The position numbers and the translations under genes were made by a program. From Arion vulgaris (Eukaryota > Mollusca > Gastropoda > Stylommatophora > Arionidae): DNA of 64,000 bases. Shown one piece after another: positions 21,540 through 33,300 of the stretch. The stretch is taken from NCBI GenBank assembly GCA_020796225.1, contig CM036755.1:84887803-84951802 (forward strand), read 5' to 3'. The notes under the pieces were generated by a model, which was not told the DNA's origin, did no database searches, and saw only the letters and a program-made list of their open reading frames with translations. Each line of letters starts with the position of its first letter. Within the stretch, counting starts at the first letter, position 1.

Positions 21540-24065
21540 GAGTTTAGCTTATTCTCATAATGTGTGTGTGTGTGTGTGTGTGTGACTTGACACAGAGAGT
21601 TTAGCTTATTCTCATAATGTGTGTGTGTGTTGCACAGAGTTTAGCTATTCTCATAATGTGTGTGTGTGTGTGTGCTTGACACAGAGAGTTTAGCTTATTC
21701 TCATAATGTGTGTGTGTGTGTTGACACGAGTTTAGCTTATTCTCAATGTGTGTGTGTGTGCTTGACACAGAGAGTTTAGCTTATTCTCATAATGTGTGTG
21801 TGTGTGTGTGACTTGACACAGAGAGTTTAGCTTATTCTCATAGTGTGTGTGTGTGTGACTTGACACAGAGAGTTTAGCTTATTCTCATAATGTGTGTGTG
21901 TGTGTGTGTGCTTGACACAAGAGTTTAGCTTATTCTCATAATGTGTGTGTGTGTGTGTGGCTGACTTTTTGTGGGGACTTGACACAGAGAGTTTAGCTTA
22001 TTCTCATAATGTGTGTGTGTGTGTGTGTGACTTGACACAGAGAGTTTAGCTTATTCTCATAATGTGTGTGTGTGTGTGTGACTTGACACAGAGAGTTTAG
22101 CTTATTCTCATAATGTGTGTGTGTGTGTGACTTGACACAGAGAGTTTAGCTTATTCTCATAATGTGTGTGTGTGTGTGTGACTTGACACAGAGAGTTTAG
22201 CTTATTCTCATAATGTGTGTGTGTGTGTGTGACTTGACACAGAGAGTTTAGCTTATTCTCATAATGTGTGTGTGTGTGTGACTTGACACAGAGAGTTTAG
22301 CTTATTCTCATAATGTGTGTGTGTGTGTGTGTGACTTGACACAGAGAGTTTAGCTTATTCTCATAATGTGTGTGTGTGTGTGTGTGTTGGACACAGAGAG
22401 TTTAGCTTATTCTCATAATGTGTGTGTGTGTGTGTGCGACTTGACACAGAGAGTTTAGCTTATTCTCATAATGTGTGTGTGTGTGTGTGTGTGACTTGAC
22501 ACAGAGAGTTTAGCTTATTCTCATAATGTGTGTGTGTGTGTGTGTGTGACTTGACACAGAGAGTTTAGCTTATTCTCATAATGTGTGTGTGTGTGTGTGT
22601 GACTTGACACAGAGAGTTTAGCTTATTCTCATAATGTGTGTGTGTGTGTGTGTGACTTGACACAGAGAGTTTAGCTTATTCTCATAATGTGTGTGTGTGT
22701 GTGTGTGTGACTTGACACAGAGAGTTTAGCTTATTCTCATAATGTGTGTGTGTGTGTGGACTTGACCAGAGTTTAGCATTCTCAATGTGTGTGTGTGTGT
22801 GGACTTGACACAGAGAGTTTAGCTTATTCTCATAATGTGTGTGTGTGTGTGTGTGACTTGACACAGAGAGTTTAGCTTATTCTCATAATGTGTGTGTGTG
22901 TGTGTGTGACTTGACACAGAGAGTTTAGCTTATTCTCATAATGTGTGTGTGTGTGTGTGTGTGTGTCTTGACACAGAGAGTTTAGCTTATTCTCATAATG
23001 TGTGTGGGGTTGTGTGTGGACTTGACACAGAGAGTTTAGCATATTCTCATAATGTGTGTGTGTGTGTGTGTGACTTGACACAGAGAGTTTAGCTTATTCT
23101 CATAATGTGTGTGTGTGTGTGTGTGACTTGACACAGAGAGTTTAGCTTATCCTCATAATGTGTGTGTGTGTGTGTGTGACTTGACACAGAGAGTTTAGCT
23201 TATTCTCATAATGTGTGTGTGTGTGTGTGTGTGACTTGACACAGAGAGTTTAGCTTATTCTCATAATGTGTGTGTGTGTGTGTGACTTGACACAGAGAGT
23301 TTAGCTTATTCTCATAATGTGTGTGTGTGTATGTGTGACTTGACACAGAGAGTTTAGCTTATTCTCATAATGTGTGTGTGTGTGTGTGTGACTTGACACA
23401 GAGAGTTTAGCTTATTCTCATAATGTGTGTGTGTGTGTGTGTGACTTGACACAGAGAGTTTAGCTTATTCTCATAATGTGTGTGTGTGTGTGTGACTTGA
23501 CACAGAGAGTTTAGCTTATTCTCATAATGTGTGTGTGTGTGTGTGACTTGACACAGAGAGTTTAGCTTATCCTCATAATGTGTGTGTGTGTGTGTGACTT
23601 GACACAGAGAGTTTAGCTTATTCTCATAATGTGTGTGTGTGTGTGTGTGACTTGACACAGAGAGTTTAGCTTATTCTCATAATGTGTGTGTGTGTGTGAC
23701 TTGACACAGAGAGTTTAGCTTATTCTCATAATGTGTGTGTGTGTGTGTGACTTGACACAGAGAGTTTAGCTTATTCTCATAATGTGTGTGTGTGTGTGTG
23801 ACTTGACACAGAGAGTTTAGCTTATTCTCATAATGTGTGTGTGTGTGTGTGTGACTTGACACAGAGAGTTTAGCTTATTCTCATAATGTGTGTGTGTGTG
23901 TGTGTGTGACTTGACACAGAGAGTTTAGCTTATTCTCATAATGTGTGTGTGTGTGTGTGTGGCTTGACACAGAGAGTTTAGCTTATTCTCATAATGTGTG
24001 TGTGTGTGTGTGTGTGACTTGACACAGAGAGTTTAGCTTATTCTCATAATGTGTGTGTGTGTGTG
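21540..24065. repeat. Compound array: 36-bp core plus variable (TG)n, ~50 copies
   Basis: Each unit is a constant block (CTTGACACAGAGAGTTTAGC, TTATTCTCATAA) followed by 6-14 TG dinucleotides, giving units of about 47-55 bp. The core is well conserved while the TG tract length varies from unit to unit. Minus-strand His/Thr-rich open frames here are artefacts. Confidence 0.95.
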
Positions 24066-24109
24066 CGAATGAGCACTCAAATATAAAGAGTCTAAAAGGA
24101 CAATGAGCA

Positions 24110-24430
24110 AAAAGCAGTCACAAAAAATAATCACATGTGAAATGCGGTGCCTGCGATATATTACCAACAAAACCTGAAAAGACAGTCACCACAACCAGCA
24201 TAAGAAAGAAAGTTGGCACAGAATCTTGCTTTAATTACATTGAGAAACAAAGAATGAAGTGGTTTGGCCACGTAATAAGAATGCATCCAAACTCCACAGT
24301 ATACAGTCTTCCACAATAGAACATCAGGGAAGAAGGCGAGAGGAAGACTAAGAAAAAGATGGTAAGATGGCATAGCAGAATCCCGCCAAAGAGCAACAAT
24401 AACAATTACACCAGCTTCCAGAACAGCGCA
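24110..24430 (+). mobile_element. LINE RT C-terminal fragment (L9)
   Basis: ITCEMRCLRYITN, a stop, then in another frame IEKQRMKWFGHVIRMHPN and a GRRR-type basic end. Decayed RTE-like tail starting right after the (TG)n array. Confidence 0.78.
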
Positions 24431-24504
24431 AGACAAAAGCAGAAAACCATGACACTGGGCAACAACCCGGTAGCAGTGTGACAAAATAATAAGAAAGAAG
24501 AAAT

Positions 24505-24745
24505 AAGAAGATATCATCAATGCGGTACGCTCTCAATTATGTGACATGGGCGGGTCTCAGACACTGAAACGAGTTCGAGAATTAGGCGTTAAGTTTGGAC
24601 ATGCCAGACAGTGTCGTCTTCGTGGTAGAGAGAGAAGATATAGTAATCAACTTCTCATGGGTACTGTGAGCAAATGGACTTTGTGATGGCTGCTGCAACG
24701 TAGGACAGAGCACGAATGGAAATGCCCAATGTGCCATGACGTCGA
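24505..24745 (+). mobile_element. LINE RNase H-type 3' end fragment (L10)
   Basis: Near-identical to 17245-17480 (ATCATCAATGCGGTACGCTC; GAAGATATAGTAATCAACTT; CACGAATGGAAATGCCCAAT). 5'-truncated. Confidence 0.75.
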
Positions 24746-24787
24746 TCGAATAACATAACATAAGAAGAAAGAAAGAAGAACAAATGA

Positions 24788-25010
24788 TTTAATTGCACCT
24801 GGTTTTACCCCATATTCCTAGGTCCCTTTCAGAAGAAGTGGGACGCCATCCACTGAGAGTATTGCTCAAATCACCAACTCAATAGCTCCGACAACAATAC
24901 TAAAGATCTCTGGACAGAAAATGCACTCGTGAACAGAAAGTCGCGGTCTGAATTGGAACCCACGAGCTTCGGAACGACAGACTAAGTTATAACTACTTAG
25001 ACCTCACTCA
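24788..25010 (-). mobile_element. SINE family B copy whose head merges with the 35-bp satellite
   Basis: Minus strand: head GGTCTAAGTAGTTATAAC (A-box region), CGAAGCTCGTGGGTTCCAA (B box), then the body to GGTGCAATTAAATCAT. The head sequence is continued by the 35-bp units to the right. Confidence 0.72.
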
Positions 25011-26862
25011 AATATAATGTCACATAACTACTTAGACCTCACTCAAATATAATGTCACATAACTACTTAGACCTCACTCAAATATAATGTCACATAACTA
25101 CTTAGACCTCACTCAAATATAATGTCACATAACTACTTAGACCTCACTCAAATATAATGTCACATAACTACTTAGACCTCACTCAAATATAATGTCACAT
25201 AACTACTTAGACCTCACTCAAATATAATGTCACATAACTACTTAGACCTCACTCAAATATAATGTCACATAACTACTTAGACCTCACTCAAATATAATGT
25301 CACATAACTACTTAGACCTCACTCAAATATAATGTCACATAACTACTTAGACCTCACTCAAATATAATGTCACATAACTACTTAGACCTCACTCAAATAT
25401 AATGACACATAACTACTTAGACCTCACTCAAATATAATGTCACATAACTACTTAGACCTCACTCAAATATAATGTCACATAACTACTTAGACCTCACTCA
25501 AATATAATGTCACATAACTACTTAGACCTCACTCAAATATAATGTCACATAACTACTTAGACCTCACTCAAATATAATGTCACATAACTACTTAGACCTC
25601 ACTCAAATATAATGTCACATAACTACTTAGACCTCACTCAAATATAATGTCACATAACTACTTAGACCTCACTCAAATATAATGTCACATAACTACTTAG
25701 ACCTCACTCAAATATAATGACACATAACTACTTAGACCTCACTCAAATACAATGTCACATAACTACTTAGACCTCACTCAAATATAATGTCACATAACTA
25801 CTTAGACCTCACTCAAATATAATGTCACATAACTACTTAGACCTCACTCAAATATAATGTCACATAACTACTTAGACCTCACTCAAATATAATGTCACAT
25901 AACTACTTAGACCTCACTCAAATATAATGTCACATAACTACTTAGACCTCACTCAAATATAATGTCACATAACTACTTAGACCTCACTCAAATATAATGT
26001 CACATAACTACTTAGACCTCACTCAAATATAATGTCACATAACTACTTAGACCTCACTCAAATATAATGTCACATAACTACTTAGACCTCACTCAAATAT
26101 AATGTCACATACCTACTTAAACCTCACTCAAATATAATGTCACATAACTACTTAGACCTCACTCAAATATAATGTCACATAACTACTTAGACCTCACTCA
26201 AATATAATGTCACATAACTACTTAGACCTCACTCAAATATAATGTCACATAACTACTTATACTTCACTCAAATATAATGTCACATAACTACTTAGACCTC
26301 ACTCAAATATAATGTCACATAACTACTTAGACCTCACTCAAATATAATGTCACATAACTACTTAGACCTCACTCAAATATAATGTCACATAACTACTTAG
26401 ACCTCACTCAAATATAATGTCACATAACTACTTAGACCTCACTCAAATATAATGTCACATAACTACTTAGACCTCACTCAAATATAATGTCACATAACTA
26501 CTTAGACCTCACTCAAATATAATGTCACATAACTACTTAGACCTCACTCAAATATAATGTCACATAACTACTTAGACCTCATCAAATATAATGTCACATA
26601 ACTACTTAGACCTCACTCAAATATAATGTCACTAACTATAGCTAAATATAATTCATCTTAGACCTCACTCAAATATAATGTCACATAACTACTTAGACCT
26701 CACTCAAATATAATGTCACATAACTACTTAGACCTCACTCAAATATAATGTCACATAACTACTTAGACCTCACTCAAATATAATGTCACATAACTACTTA
26801 GACCTCACTCAAATATAATGTCACATAACTACTTAGACCTCATCAAATATAATGTCACATAA
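24989..26862. repeat. 35-bp satellite, ~53 copies
   Basis: Unit CATAACTACTTAGACCTCAC followed by TCAAATATAATGTCA; almost perfect copies with rare single changes, so recently amplified. Irregular units occur near 26620-26660. Confidence 0.95.
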
Positions 26863-27336
26863 AACAATGTGCAACCTTTCATGAAAAGTAAACACACATG
26901 TTACATGTTATAGAAAGCATACCATTATCCAAACAAAAAGACAAGCACATGTCATAAAACCACTAACAAAATATGTAGATTCAGTAAAGTACTTGACAAA
27001 GCAAAGTGGCATATCTCTATTGACACTATAGAGCTGCGCATAAATAAGTCTAATATCAGAGATGAGAGATATACAATTCACTGACTAACACCAACACTAG
27101 TGTTTTATTTATTTCATTGATCTGGATGTTTAGGTTATAGATTATATCTTCAGGCAGAGGCATACACTAAAAGTGTTTACTGGTTAGATATGAGGTACGA
27201 TTTCTGAGCTTACATAACTTCTCTTTCTAATGTAGAAATGCAAGACAATATTGTATTAGATTTGAATATCATATTTGAGTAGAGATATATCATCTAATAT
27301 TGGAAAATGTCGTCCGAGTGGTTATCGGGGCCCAAA
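26863..27336. other. No recognised feature
   Basis: Unique-looking AT-rich DNA between the 35-bp satellite and a LINE fragment; no coding block supported. Confidence 0.4.
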
Positions 27337-27703
27337 TTGGGTGTAAAGAATAGAACCACTGTTACCTGCCACGCATATCGTAAGAGGCGACAAGAAGGTT
27401 GGGCGTGGGGCTATCTACCCCACGTCGTAAAAAAACAACTAGATAGGTACAGAAACCACAACCAGAAAAATTCATAGCTCGCCACCCGAGGAAGAAGAAG
27501 GACCTCGCGAGGATGGACTCATGAAGCCACCCGGTGAAATAGCACACGGAGACGGGAGTTGGAGATGGAATGCAAGAAAATGGGAAGAGATCTGGAAAAG
27601 ATGGCCTTCGATAGGCGGGCGTTAGAGGCCTTGGTTACGGACCTATGCATTCCTAGGGGCGAAGGTGAAGCAGAATTTGAAAATGTATGGACAATGTAAC
27701 GAT

Positions 27704-27705
<2 letters not shown>
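27337..27705 (+). mobile_element. LINE remnant: 5' module joined to C-terminal tail (L11)
   Basis: Left part: AAAGAATAGAACCACTG, CATATCGTAAGAGGCGAC, GGGCGTGGGGCTATCTACC, a motif common at LINE 5' ends. Right part: frame RELEMECKKMGRDLEKMAF, DRRALEALVTDLCIPRG, ending FENVWTM and a stop, resembling the last helix of RTE-like proteins. The middle is missing, so it is an internally deleted copy. Confidence 0.62.

Positions 27706-27741
<36 letters not shown>
27706..27741. repeat. (TA)n microsatellite
   Basis: About 16 TA dinucleotides directly after the LINE stop codon. Confidence 0.9.
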
Positions 27742-27745
<4 letters not shown>

Positions 27746-28025
27746 CACAGGCAAGAGACTAGGGAATAATTCCTGATAGAAAAATCACCACTGTCTTGTT
27801 GGTGGCTCGGGAGCGCTAATAACTAGGGAGTAAGTCCTAAAAGAAAATCTCCACTGCTTTGTTGGGGCTAGGGAGAACTAACGACTAGGAAGTAGGCCCT
27901 GATAGAAAATCTCCTTGCAGTGTGATGAGCTCGGATGAGCCAGATAAGCAAGGTTATTTAGATGGATAGAGAAGTAAACCTCGAGTAGAAATCTGAAAGA
28001 AGGGAGACCAAGGAAGTTGACGGTA
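27742..28025. repeat. Diverged ~60-bp repeats
   Basis: Three to four copies of a unit with GACTAGGGA(A/G)TAA and TCCCTGATAGAAAATC(T/A)CC separated by ~65 bp. Old and diverged. Confidence 0.55.
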
Positions 28026-28898
28026 AAGGTATATTTCATTCCATCTGATGGCATCCATTGTAAATCATATCCGATTACAGATGTATGGACTTTGTCTTTC
28101 GATTAAAACAGTAGGGTCAAGTAAGGTATATTTCATTCCATCTGATGGCATCCATTGTAAATCATATCCGATTACAGATGTATGGACTTTGTCTTTCGAT
28201 TAAAACAGTAGGGTCAAGTAAGGTATATTTCATTCCATCTGATGGCATCCATTGTAAATCATATCCGATTACAGATGTATGGACTTTGCCTTTCGATTAA
28301 AACAGTAGGGTCAAGTAAGGTATATTTTATTCCATCTGATGGCAGCCATTGTAAATCATATCCGATTACAGATGTATGGACTTTGCCTTTCGATTAAAAC
28401 AGTAGGGTCAAGTAAGGTATATTTTATTCCATCTGATGGCATCCATTGTAAATCATATCCGATTACAGATGTATGGACTTTGCCTTTCGATTAAAACAGT
28501 AGGGTCAAGTAAGGTATATTTTATTCCATCTGATGGCATCCATTGTAAATCATATCCGATTACAGATGTATGGACTTTGCCTTTCGATTAAAACAGTAGG
28601 GTCAAGTAAGGTATATTTTATTCCATCTGTTGGCATCCATTGTAAATCATATCCGATTACAGATGTATGGACTTTGTCTTTCGATTAAAACAGTAGGGTC
28701 AAGTAAGGTATATTTTATTCCATCTGTTGGCATCCATTGTAAATCGTGTCCGATTACAGATGTGTGGACTTTGTCTTTCGATTAAAACAGTAGGGTCAAG
28801 TAAGGTATATTTTATTCCATCTGTTGGCATCCATTGTAAATCGTGTCCGATTACAGATGTATGGACTTTGTCTTTCGATTAAAACAGTAGGATCAAGC
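28026..28898. repeat. 97-bp tandem repeat, 9 copies
   Basis: Unit starts AAGGTATATTTCATTCCATC at 28026, 28123 and each 97 bp onward; contains GATTACAGATGTATGGACTT and AAAACAGTAGGGTCAAGT. Very similar copies with a gradient of shared variants (for example CATATCC to CGTGTCC near the right end). Confidence 0.95.
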
Positions 28899-29519
28899 AA
28901 GGAATTGTAATACACATTTCTTATATTAGCTGCACATTCCAGGCATGAAACATAAATGGAGAATGACACTTCATCCTTGCTTTCAGCTCAGACGCACATA
29001 ACTATGATAGACATGACACATATAGATACACACACCATATGACATTTTTATTCTCGTCGTTACTGCTGGTAATATCGCTGTTTATGGATGTGTAGGACAA
29101 GAAGGGGGTGGGGGGTGGGGAAAGGGCACGTGCTTGTGGAATTTAAAGACCGCATGGCTAGGTCAGTCGCTACCAAACTGCTTAGGTTAGAATGTTTAGG
29201 TATGCCCACGACAAAGAAAAACTCCTTGGTCTTACCGTGGATTTAACCCGTGTCTCCCGCATTGGGAGCCGCGCTCTAATCCTTAGCTCCAGACGCTCCA
29301 AAATGAGTGTGGTAATTTCTGCAAACAAGGTAAACACAACACGTTTGGTTTTGTGAGGCAACAATTGCGGTCAGACTTCTGTAATATTAATGGTATGGGA
29401 ACGGTTAGCAGTCTAGGTACTAATTTGTTTGTTTGACTACTGATTATTATTTTGCAGGTGCTTCCTCTTTGGTACTTATTTATCTTCGTTCCTAGTCAAG
29501 CATAGGCTGTCAATAGTTG
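28899..29519. other. Mostly unassigned; decayed tRNA-like SINE head on the minus strand
   Basis: Around 29310-29190 (minus) there is GCGTCTGGAGCTAAGGATTA and ACACGGGTTAAATCC, similar to the head of SINE D. A four-run guanine tract lies at 29104-29126. The rest has no recognised feature. Confidence 0.45.
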
Positions 29520-29740
29520 TTGGTCACTTGTCGTGATCTCTGGCTGTTTTCGTGTTGGCTTCACAGTATAGTACAGCATATGTCAGTTCCTCAAGACGAT
29601 TACATCTCCAGGACTGTTCATAACCAGCCCCTTTTCGTTTTAATTGTGGGTTATACTCAAGTGCTTGTCTAGTGACCTTCCACTGCGTCTTCCGTAGCGT
29701 ATGTAATGTTCTCCTATAAAAATGGGTCATCATAGGTTCC
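29520..29740 (-). mobile_element. LINE RT C-terminal fragment (L12)
   Basis: Minus frame: RKTQWKVTRQALEYNPQLKR, then WRCNRLEELTYAVLYCEAN, AARDHDK-like end; resembles the (TRQAL.WNPQGKRKRGRP..TWRR) tail of RTE-like LINEs. The GRPK core has mutated. Confidence 0.65.
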
Positions 29741-30240
29741 TTTTCTGTTCTTATCCACAGGTCTGTGTTTGCATGACATGTATAACATATATAAAAACAG
29801 TGGTAAACTAGAACTGTTGCGAAATCAAAGGATCCGGACAAGAGTCTAAATGTCTGACAGGACAAAATGAAAGATCATTTGAAGTTTCACGCAGTCTGAT
29901 AAATTAGAGCCAGCTTGACTTGCTGTGGTGTAATAATATCTCCATCGTTAGAAGAATAAAATGTAAGTAAATAAATGGCTGAAACGATCTTGGGAAAGAT
30001 ATGATAAATAAAGTTGGAGTGCATTGAATTTAGCTAGAATACATTTTGACTGACCTTCAGGATGGATCGCTGGTTGAAATTGAAACTCAAATGTACTAAT
30101 GGTGCTAACGATAGCGAGTCTTGTTCAATGCAAAAGGAAACCTCTTCATGTTTATTAAACTGTTAAATTGCAGACATTGTTTACTATTGTAACACACACA
30201 GATAATACATACCTGTCCATTGTTATATATATATATATAT
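29741..30240. other. No recognised feature; TA microsatellite at right end
   Basis: Unassigned AT-rich DNA ending in (TA)n at 30222-30241. Confidence 0.4.
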
Positions 30241-30320
30241 ATCAACTTGTGGAGGTCCGTGGCAGTAAAATGTATCTAAAAGAGAGTCCATGGTGAAGCA
30301 AAGTTTGTGAACCGCTGATC
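30241..30320 (-). mobile_element. Probable hAT-type MITE end
   Basis: On the minus strand the sequence begins CAGCGGTTCACAAACTTTGC, the usual terminal motif of many hAT MITEs (CAGTGGTTCTCAAAC type), and continues with CACCATGGACTCTC. The opposite terminus was not found, so this is a fragment. Confidence 0.5.
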
Positions 30321-30344
30321 TAGAACAATGGTGTCTAAGGAAAT

Positions 30345-33300
30345 TAGTTGCCCTATTCAAATGTTATTTCAGAGAGTGTTTGATGTGTTTTCTCTGCACT
30401 TAATTGTTAATTTATCTATTCAAATGTTATTTCAGAGAGTGTTTGATGTGTTTTCTCTGCACTTAATTGCTAATTTATCTATTCAAATGTTATTTCAGAG
30501 AGTGTTTGATGTGTTTTCTCTGCACTTAATTGCTAATTTATCTATTCAAATGTTATTTCAGAGAGTGTTTGATGTGTTTTCTCTGCACTTAATTGCTAAT
30601 TTATCTATTCAAATGTTATTTCAGAGAGTGTTTGATGTGTTTTCTCTGCACTTAATTGCTAATTTATCTATTCAAATGTTATTTCAGAGAGTGTTTGATG
30701 TGTTTTCTCTGAACTTAATTGTTAATTTATCTATTCAAATGTTATTTCAGAGAGTGTTTGATGTGTTTTCTCTGCACTTAATTGCTAATTTATCTATTCA
30801 AATGTTATTTCAGAGAGTGTTTGATGTGTTTCCTCTGCACTTAATTGTTAATTTATCTATTCAAATGTTATTTCAGAGAGTGTTTGATGTGTTTTCTCTG
30901 CACTTAATTGCTAATTTATCTATTCAAATGTACTTTCAGAGAGTGTTTGATGTGTTTTCTCTGCACTTAATTGTTAATTTATCTATTCAAATGTTATTTC
31001 AGAGAGTGTTTGATGTGTTTCCTCTGCACTTAATTGTTAATTTATCTATTCAAATGTTATTTCAGAGAGTGTTTGATGTGTTTTCTCTTCACTTAATTGT
31101 TAATTTATCTATTCAAATGTTATTTCAGAGAGTTTTTGATGTGTTTTATCTGCACTTAATTGTTAATTTATCTATTCAAATGTTATTTCACAGAGTGTTT
31201 GATGTGTTTTCTCTGCACTTAATTGCTAATTTATCTATTCAAATGTTATTTCAGAGAGTGTTTGATGTGTTTTCTCTGCACTTAATTGTTAATTTATCTA
31301 TTCAAATGTTATTTCAGAGAGTGTTTGATGTGTTTCCTCTGCACTTAATTGTTAATTTATCTATTCAAATGTTATTTCAGAGAGTGTTTGATGTGTTTTC
31401 TTTGCACTTAATTGTTAATTTATCTATTCAAATGTTATTTCAGAGAGTGTTTGATGTGTTTTCTCTGCACTTAATTGTTAATTTATCTATTCAAATGTTA
31501 TTTCAGAGAGTGTTTGATGTGTTTTCTCTGAACTTAATTGCTAATTTATCTATTCAAATGTTATTTCAGAGAGTGTTTGATGTGTTTTCTCTCACTAATT
31601 GTTAATTTATCTATTCAAATGTTATTTCAGAGAGTGTTTGATGTGTTTCCTCTGCACTTAATTGTTAATTTATCTATTCAAATGTTATTTCAGAGAGTGT
31701 TTGATGTGTTTTCTCTGCACTTAATTGTTAATTTATCTATTCAAATGTTATTTCAGAGAGTGTTTGATGTGTTTTCTCTGCACTTAATTGCTAATTTATC
31801 TATTCAAATGTACTTTCAGAGAGTGTTTGATGTGTTTTCTCTGCACTTAATTGTTAATTTATCTATTCAAATGTTATTTCAGAGTGTTTGATGTGTTTTC
31901 TCTGCACTTAATTGCTAATTTATCTATTCAAATGTTATTTCAGAGAGTGTTTGATGTGTTTCCTCTGCACTTAATTGTTAATTTATCTATTCAAATGTTA
32001 TTTCAGAGAGTGTTTGATGTGTTTTCTCTGCACTTAATTGTTAATTTATCTATTCAAATGTTATTTCAGAGAGTGTTTGATGTGTTTTCTCTGCACTTAA
32101 TTGTTAATTTATCTATTCAAATGTACTTTCAGAGAGTGTTTGATGTGTTTTCTCTGCACTTAATTGCTAATTTATCTATTCAAATGTACTTTCAGAGAGT
32201 GTTTGATATGTTTTCTCTGCACTTAATTGTTAATTTATCTATTCAAATGTTATTTCAGAGAGTGTTTGATGTGTTTCCTCTGCACTTAATTGTTAATTTA
32301 TCTATTCAAATGTTATTTCAGAGAGTGTTTGATGTGTTTTCTTTGCACTTAATTGTTAATTTATCTATTCAAATGTTATTTCAGAGAGTGTTTGATGTGT
32401 TTTCTCTGCACTTAATTGTTAATTTATCTATTCAAATGTTATTACAGAGAGTTTTTGATGTGTTTTATCTGCACTTAATTGTTAATTTATCTATTCAAAT
32501 GTTATTTCAGAGTGTTTGATGTGTTTTCTCTGCACTTAATTGCTAATTTATCTATTCAAATGTTATTTCAGAGAGTGTTTGATGTGTTTTCTCTGCACTT
32601 AATTGTTAATTTATCTATTCAAATGTTATTTCAGAGAGTGTTTGATGTGTTTTCTCTGCACTTAATTGTTAATTTATCTATTCAAATGTTATTTCAGAGA
32701 GTGTTTGATGTGTTTTCTCTGCACTTAATTGTTAATTTATCTATTCAAATGTTATTTCAGAGAGTGTTTGATGTGTTTTCTCTGCACTTAATTGTTAATT
32801 TATCTATTCAAATGTTATTTCAGAGAGTGTTTGATGTGTTTTCTCTGAACTTAATTGCTAATTTATCTATTCAAATGTTATTTCAGAGAGTGTTTGATGT
32901 GTTTTCTCTGCACTTAATTGTTAATTTATCTATTCAAATGTTATTTCAGAGAGTGTTTGATGTGTTTTCTCTGCACTTAATTGTTAATTTATCTATTCAA
33001 ATGTTATTTCAGAGAGTGTTTGATGTGTTTTCTCTGCACTTAATTGTTAATTTATCTATTCAAATGTTATTTCAGAGAGTGTTTGATGTGTTTTCTCTGC
33101 ACTTAATTGCTAATTTATCTATTCAAATGTACTTTCAGAGAGTGTTTGATGTGTTTTCTCTGCACTTAATTGTTAATTTATCTATTCAAATGTTATTTCA
33201 GAGTGTTTGATGTGTTTTCTCTGCACTTAATTGCTAATTTATCTATTCAAATGTTATTTCAGAGAGTGTTTGATGTGTTTTCTCTGCACTTAATTGTTAA

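Noticed and set aside
22682..23862. His/Thr-rich minus-strand frames in the TG array
   Set aside because: Translation of (CA)n with a short core; no independent coding evidence.
25020..26860. A CRISPR array (regular 35-bp spacing)
   Set aside because: There are no unique spacers; whole units are identical, and the setting is an animal genome.
29190..29310. A tRNA gene on the minus strand
   Set aside because: A- and B-box-like parts are present, but no full cloverleaf could be drawn and it resembles the head of SINE D.
30328..31605. A 425-codon plus-strand frame of 21-residue repeats, with many similar ones to 41.5 kb
   Set aside because: The unit length is a multiple of three, so openness is trivial. 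Frameshifted units and mostly amino-acid-changing variants argue against a protein.
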